NCBI RefSeq assembly: GCF_035440685.1
Contig: NZ_DAORMW010000001.1
DNA length: 64,000 nt
Reading direction: 5' to 3' (one strand)
DNA from: Accumulibacter appositus
Lineage (GTDB): Bacteria > Pseudomonadota > Gammaproteobacteria > Burkholderiales > Rhodocyclaceae
This document shows positions 60,797 through 64,000 of the stretch, one piece after another. The translations under genes were made by a program, and so were the position numbers. The notes beneath the pieces are model-generated. The model was not told the DNA's origin and ran no database searches. It saw only the letters and a list, made by a program, of their open reading frames with translations. Every line of letters begins with the position of its first letter. Positions within the stretch are counted from its first letter, which is position 1.

Positions 60797-60830
60797 CAAA
60801 AACATCCCGCAACGTAAACGCTGCGGGATA
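60797..60830 (-). terminator. Intrinsic terminator for the minus-strand small-ORF/two-component run
   Basis: Stem ATCCCGCA (60804-60811) pairs with TGCGGGAT (60822-60829) around a 10-base loop. Read on the minus strand it is followed after one G by five Us (60802-60798). It lies just downstream of the small ORFs, so it marks the end of that transcript. Confidence 0.7.
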
Positions 60831-60876
60831 CAAACCCCATGGTCATGGAATCAGATAAGGCAGGAGGTCTTTCGTT

Positions 60877-61071
60877 TCAACGACGCTTGCGGCGGCTGCA
60901 TTGCCAGCAGCGGGCGCCGTACCAGACCGCGGTCCCTCCAGCGGAGATCAGCAATGCCTTGAGCAGCTCCATCTCGCCAGCGCTGAGGACATCCCAGGCG
61001 ACGATCCCGACGAATATGCCGACACCTTCGGAAATCGGGATAGATGCCGAGGGTTCAGCCAAAACGTTCAA
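60877..61071 (-). CDS. Small hydrophobic ORF coupled to the upstream small ORF
   Basis: 64 codons from a TTG start whose first bases overlap the TGA of the upstream ORF (TTGA, as seen also at the DUF3348/DUF802 junction). The hydrophobic stretch ISEGVGIFVGIVAWDVLSAG, then LLKALLISAGGTAVWYGARCW, predicts one or two membrane helices; the tail is basic (CSRRKRR). No family recognised. The terminator follows about 50 bp later. May be a small membrane protein linked to the two-component system. Confidence 0.45.
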   Translation of the reverse strand: MNVLAEPSASIPISEGVGIFVGIVAWDVLSAGEMELLKALLISAGGTAVWYGARCWQCSRRKRR

Positions 61072-61226
61072 TTGCCGGCTGGCGCATACTGGCGCGTCGC
61101 CCCGCAGTCAGCCGAATGAAAGTCGCCATCAACGGCCAAGTGGCACACGCAAGCGGCTTCGCATACGAAGAAATGTTGGCGTGTGGCGGCAAAGAACCGC
61201 TCGCAGCTGAGTTTGAATTCGTTCAT
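61068..61226 (-). CDS. Short Cys-rich ORF downstream of the sensor kinase
   Basis: 52 codons from ATG 61226, with AAGGAA seven bases upstream. It begins MNEFKLSCERFFAATRQHFF and has five cysteines (SCER, VCEAACVCH, DCGA). No known family. It is too short for most gene finders but has a good ribosome-binding site. It lies 77 bp past the kinase stop on the same strand and is coupled to the next ORF. Confidence 0.45.
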   Translation of the reverse strand: MNEFKLSCERFFAATRQHFFVCEAACVCHLAVDGDFHSADCGATRQYAPAGN

Positions 61227-61303
61227 TTGGTCTTCCTTCGTCGCGATTTAGGAGCAGGCGCTGATGATAGTGATACGCAACGCACCCGTCTGCAGTCATT
61301 GCG

Positions 61304-62710
61304 TCAGCTTTCGGTGACTCTTTGTGACAGCGGCCAGGCGAGCGTGAAACGGGCACCGCCAAGCGGCGACTCCGCGGCACTGGCATGGCCGCGATGTTGC
61401 TCCATGACCAACTGCACGATCGCCAAGCCAAGGCCGTAACCGCCGGTGGACCGGTCGCGCGATCGGTCGAGGCGGGTGAACGGCGAAAAAACCCTTTCAC
61501 GCTCGTCCGCTGGAATGCCGATTCCGTCGTCGTCGACATGCACCAGGATTTGCTCGCCGTTCACCTGTGCACTGATCCTGATTTTCCCTTGCGCATACTT
61601 CATGGCGTTGCGCAGCAGATTGGAAATCGCGTGCGGCATCGTCCGGCGATCGAGCTCGACGTAGAGCATCGACGGCAAGCTCGCGGTATCGACCTGCAGG
61701 TCGAGCTTACCTTCCAGCAAGCGGCTGGCCTCCACCTGCTCGTCAAGCCACGCAGCCAACTCCACGGCCGTGAGCTGCAGATCAGGTTGCTCACGGCCGA
61801 AACGCGCATAGGTCAGACTGGCGTCGATCAGGCCGTCGAGTTCATCGAGGTCCGCCTCCATCGTACGCCACAGACGCTCGCGATCGGCCGGCACTTCGGA
61901 AGCGGCCAGCATCTCGAGGGCAAAACGAATACGCGCGATGGGCGTGCGCAACTCATGCGAAATGGCACTCGACAATTCCTTCTGCGTGGCAATCAGCCGC
62001 TGGATACGTTCCGCCATGCCATTGAGCGTCTCGGCGAGCGGCCCGAAAGCGCTGCTGCGCATGGTTGGTGCGCGCGCCTCGAAAAGCCCCTCGCCGAGAG
62101 CTCGTGCCGTCTGCCGCATGGCCTCGAGGTCGCGCCAAACGGGATGCACCCAGAGCCAGACGACAATCGCCAGACAGACGCCAATCAGGCTCCAGGTCAG
62201 CAAACTGATGCGCAGGTCGAGTGGCATGCCGCGGTGGTACTCGGGATTGCGATCCGGCGAGATCGGACCCACGGCGAGGACCTGCGAGGTCTGCTTGAGC
62301 CGATGGTAGAGCACGTCGCCTTGAGCATCGATCGCCAGTTCGCCGTTGTCGAGTTTCTCGGCCTGTTTCGGCGGCAGATGCAGCGTCCAGCGCTCGACGA
62401 TATCCAGCCGGTAGGCAAACTTCTGGTCGAGAGCAGCGATCGTCTGTGGCCATTTCGAACGCGGTTTGCGGAACAGCTCGTCTTCGATCAACACAATGGT
62501 GCCGTGCATGAAGCGGCTGGTGTAATCGTCGGTAATACCCTTGACCGCTGTCGAAATGACGAAATCGGCGAAGATGGCAATGGCCACGAAAGAACCCATG
62601 ACCAGCAGGTAGAAGTTGAAGAACAAGCGCGACAGGCTATAGCGCTCGCGCCACGGCGCCGGCGTATACGGCGCGAGGATCGACAGCAGTTTGCTGCTAT
62701 TGCCAATCAT
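61304..62710 (-). CDS. Sensor histidine kinase (RstB/EnvZ-like)
   Basis: 468 aa. A first membrane helix (FFNFYLLVMGSFVAIAIFADFVI) and a second (LLTWSLIGVCLAIVVWLWV) flank a periplasmic domain of about 130 residues. A HAMP region follows, then the H-box SSAISHELRTPIARIRF with phospho-accepting His. The ATPase domain has HAISNLLRNAMKY (N box), DDDGIGIP (G1) and GGYGLGLAIV (G2). ATG 62710 overlaps the regulator's end by 14 bp. The longer upstream frame is inside the regulator gene. The signal sensed is unknown. Confidence 0.92.
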   Translation of the reverse strand: MIGNSSKLLSILAPYTPAPWRERYSLSRLFFNFYLLVMGSFVAIAIFADFVISTAVKGITDDYTSRFMHGTIVLIEDELFRKPRSKWPQTIAALDQKFAYRLDIVERWTLHLPPKQAEKLDNGELAIDAQGDVLYHRLKQTSQVLAVGPISPDRNPEYHRGMPLDLRISLLTWSLIGVCLAIVVWLWVHPVWRDLEAMRQTARALGEGLFEARAPTMRSSAFGPLAETLNGMAERIQRLIATQKELSSAISHELRTPIARIRFALEMLAASEVPADRERLWRTMEADLDELDGLIDASLTYARFGREQPDLQLTAVELAAWLDEQVEASRLLEGKLDLQVDTASLPSMLYVELDRRTMPHAISNLLRNAMKYAQGKIRISAQVNGEQILVHVDDDGIGIPADERERVFSPFTRLDRSRDRSTGGYGLGLAIVQLVMEQHRGHASAAESPLGGARFTLAWPLSQRVTES

Positions 62711-63416
62711 GCTTGCTGAACAGGTAGCCCTTGCCGCGGACGGTCTTGATCCGTGTCGGGTTCTCTGGGTCATCACCGAGCTTACGGCGCAAGCGCGAAA
62801 TCCGCGCGTCGATCGAACGATCAAGGCCGTCAAAACCGATGCCACGCAGTTCCTGCAGCAGATCGTCGCGTGACAGGACGTTGCCGGCGTGACGGGCAAG
62901 CAGCCACAGCAGATCGAACTCAGCGGTGGTCAGATCAATGCAGTCCGGCCCCAGGCAGGCGGTACGTGTTGCCTGACTGATGTGAAAGCTGCCAAAGGCA
63001 AGTTCGGCCGGCCGGCTCGCTTCGGCACGCGCATCGGCACCGCCCGCGCCGGCCGGCGAACGGCGCAACAGTGCCTTGACCCTGGCCAGCAACAGACGCG
63101 GCTGAACCGGCTTGGCGATGTAGTCGTCCGCTCCGAGTTCGAGGCCGAGGATCTGGTCGAAATCCTCGTCACGTGCGGTCAGCATCAGGATCACCCCGTG
63201 GTAGCGGGCGCGCACGGCACGGCAGATCTCAAAGCCATCCTTGCCCGGCAGCATGACATCGAGAATTACCAGATCGGGCCGCTCAGCAAGAATGCGCGCC
63301 TCGGCAGCCTTGCCATCGCCCTCGATAAGCACGTCGAGATCGTTCTTGCGCAGGTACTCGGCCGTGAGTTCCGCGAGGCGCTCATCGTCCTCGACCAACA
63401 GGATTCGTGTCTTCAT
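62697..63416 (-). CDS. OmpR-family response regulator (RstA-like)
   Basis: 239 aa. Receiver domain (1-115): acidic pair D10/D11, phospho-acceptor D53 in VILDVMLPGKDG, and K102 in DDYIAKP. The C-terminal winged-helix trans_reg domain (about 135-235) has LTTAEFDLLWLLARHAGNVLSRDDLL and the KTVRGKGYLF wing. ATG 63416 matches the family start. It precedes its kinase in a coupled pair; transcription probably starts in 63417-63596. Confidence 0.93.
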   Translation of the reverse strand: MKTRILLVEDDERLAELTAEYLRKNDLDVLIEGDGKAAEARILAERPDLVILDVMLPGKDGFEICRAVRARYHGVILMLTARDEDFDQILGLELGADDYIAKPVQPRLLLARVKALLRRSPAGAGGADARAEASRPAELAFGSFHISQATRTACLGPDCIDLTTAEFDLLWLLARHAGNVLSRDDLLQELRGIGFDGLDRSIDARISRLRRKLGDDPENPTRIKTVRGKGYLFSKHDWQ

Positions 63417-63540
63417 GGCGCAATGATAGCGGGTTGTGGGTGGCGAACAAATGTGCGTCAACGATCGGCATCGAAACAACCGGCAGACAGCGGCAAGCAA
63501 TGGCTTGAGCAAGGCGCCCTGCGACCTGCAGAGGCCTGTT

Positions 63541-63568
63541 TTGCTCTGCGCGCATATTGCCTTACAAT
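63541..63568 (+). promoter_or_regulatory. Candidate promoter of the desaturase gene
   Basis: TTGCTC (63541-63546) and TACAAT (63563-63568) with a 16-bp spacer. The -10 matches 5 of 6 consensus bases, the -35 only its first three. It would place the transcription start about 20 bases before the ATG. Confidence 0.4.
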
Positions 63569-63596
63569 CGCAGGTTCGTCCCTTCGAGAGTGTTCA

Positions 63597-64000
63597 ATGT
63601 ACGCTGGAATCGTCGACTGGCCTTGGTGGGCCTACGTGCTGGCAACCTTGGCTTTGACCCATGTAACCATCGCCTCGGTAACCATCTTCCTGCACCGCCA
63701 TCAGGCGCATCGCGCGCTTGATCTGCATCCACTGGTGGCGCATTTCTTCCGTTGCTGGCTGTGGCTCACCACCGGCATGGTGACCAAGGAATGGGCGGCG
63801 ATCCATCGCAAGCATCATGGCAAGTGCGAAACTGCCGAGGACCCACACAGTCCCCAGGTGTATGGCATCCATCGCGTTCTTTGGGCGGGCGTCTTCTTGT
63901 ACGTCAAGGAGGCGAGAAATACCGAGACCCTGCAACGTTACGGTCACGGAACGCCGAACGACTGGATCGAGAATCACCTCTACTCACCGTGGCACAAACT
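63597..64000 (+). CDS. Acyl-CoA/acyl-lipid fatty-acid desaturase (3' part beyond window)
   Basis: The first 134 codons of a membrane di-iron desaturase. Two of the three histidine boxes are visible: HRHQAH (H33-H38, HX4H) and HRKHH (H70-H74, HX2HH). They sit after hydrophobic stretches (YVLATLALTHVTIASVTIFL and FFRCWLWLTTGMV). The third box should lie past the edge. Likely a delta-9-type enzyme introducing a double bond to tune membrane fluidity. Divergent from the two-component system. Confidence 0.9.
   Translation, partial: MYAGIVDWPWWAYVLATLALTHVTIASVTIFLHRHQAHRALDLHPLVAHFFRCWLWLTTGMVTKEWAAIHRKHHGKCETAEDPHSPQVYGIHRVLWAGVFLYVKEARNTETLQRYGHGTPNDWIENHLYSPWHK

Noticed and set aside
1..64000. 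CRISPR array, rRNA or tRNA genes
   Set aside because: No regularly spaced direct repeats and no rRNA or cloverleaf-type sequences were noticed on either strand by eye; a dedicated tRNA scan would be decisive.

Overview
The window is high-GC chromosomal DNA of a betaproteobacterium, most likely Rhodocyclales and close to Candidatus Accumulibacter. This rests on gene order (rpsB-tsf-pyrH-frr-uppS-cdsA-dxr beside map-glnD; gyrA-pheA-hisC-tyrA-aroA/cmk-rpsA-ihfB-lapA-lapB-hldA-hldD-cysM; hfq-hflX-hflK-hflC-hisZ-purA) and on a PEP-CTERM gene with a sigma-54-type promoter, typical of floc-forming sludge bacteria. I see no rRNA, tRNA, CRISPR array, phage or intact insertion sequence. The window cuts dxr at its left edge and a fatty-acid desaturase at its right edge.

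Layout. 1-5932 (minus): translation and isoprenoid/phospholipid genes. 6288-9799 (plus): map and glnD. 9800-13187 (plus): a tightly coupled accessory cassette made of a small secreted protein, a PqqD-like protein, an HprK-related kinase and a nucleotidyltransferase. 13379-16531: an orphan SOS-type dnaE2 with a perfect LexA box. 16560-21275: rimO, small membrane proteins, an orphan solute-binding protein and an exonuclease. 21439-36060 (minus): a long aromatic amino acid, ribosome, LPS and gyrase block. 36282-37938: a phasin-like protein and an unknown protein. 38116-44477: purA, hisZ, hflC, hflK, hflX and hfq. 44478-46989: a decayed accessory patch. 46990-51389 (minus): a four-gene MotAB/ZorAB-like membrane-motor cluster. 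51718-53912: a GMC oxidoreductase pair. 54186: a PEP-CTERM protein. 55216-60761 (plus): lpxL-like, purN, a DUF3108 gene, an rsmB-like gene and mscS. 60877-63416 (minus): a two-component system followed by two tiny coupled ORFs and a terminator. 63597 to the end: a desaturase.

The most interesting observation joins two distant loci. The accessory cassette (from 10326) and the PEP-CTERM gene (54186) share the same upstream architecture: a 19-bp GTGT...T-tract...ACAC element (17 of 19 bases identical), an ATTYATATAAA block, and a -24/-12 sigma-54 promoter with exact GG-N10-GC spacing. The element-to-promoter distances differ by 32 bp, about three helical turns. This suggests that the kinase/nucleotidyltransferase cassette belongs to the same regulon as PEP-CTERM surface proteins. 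The second notable system is the ZorAB-like motor cluster, which has no nuclease or helicase partner here.
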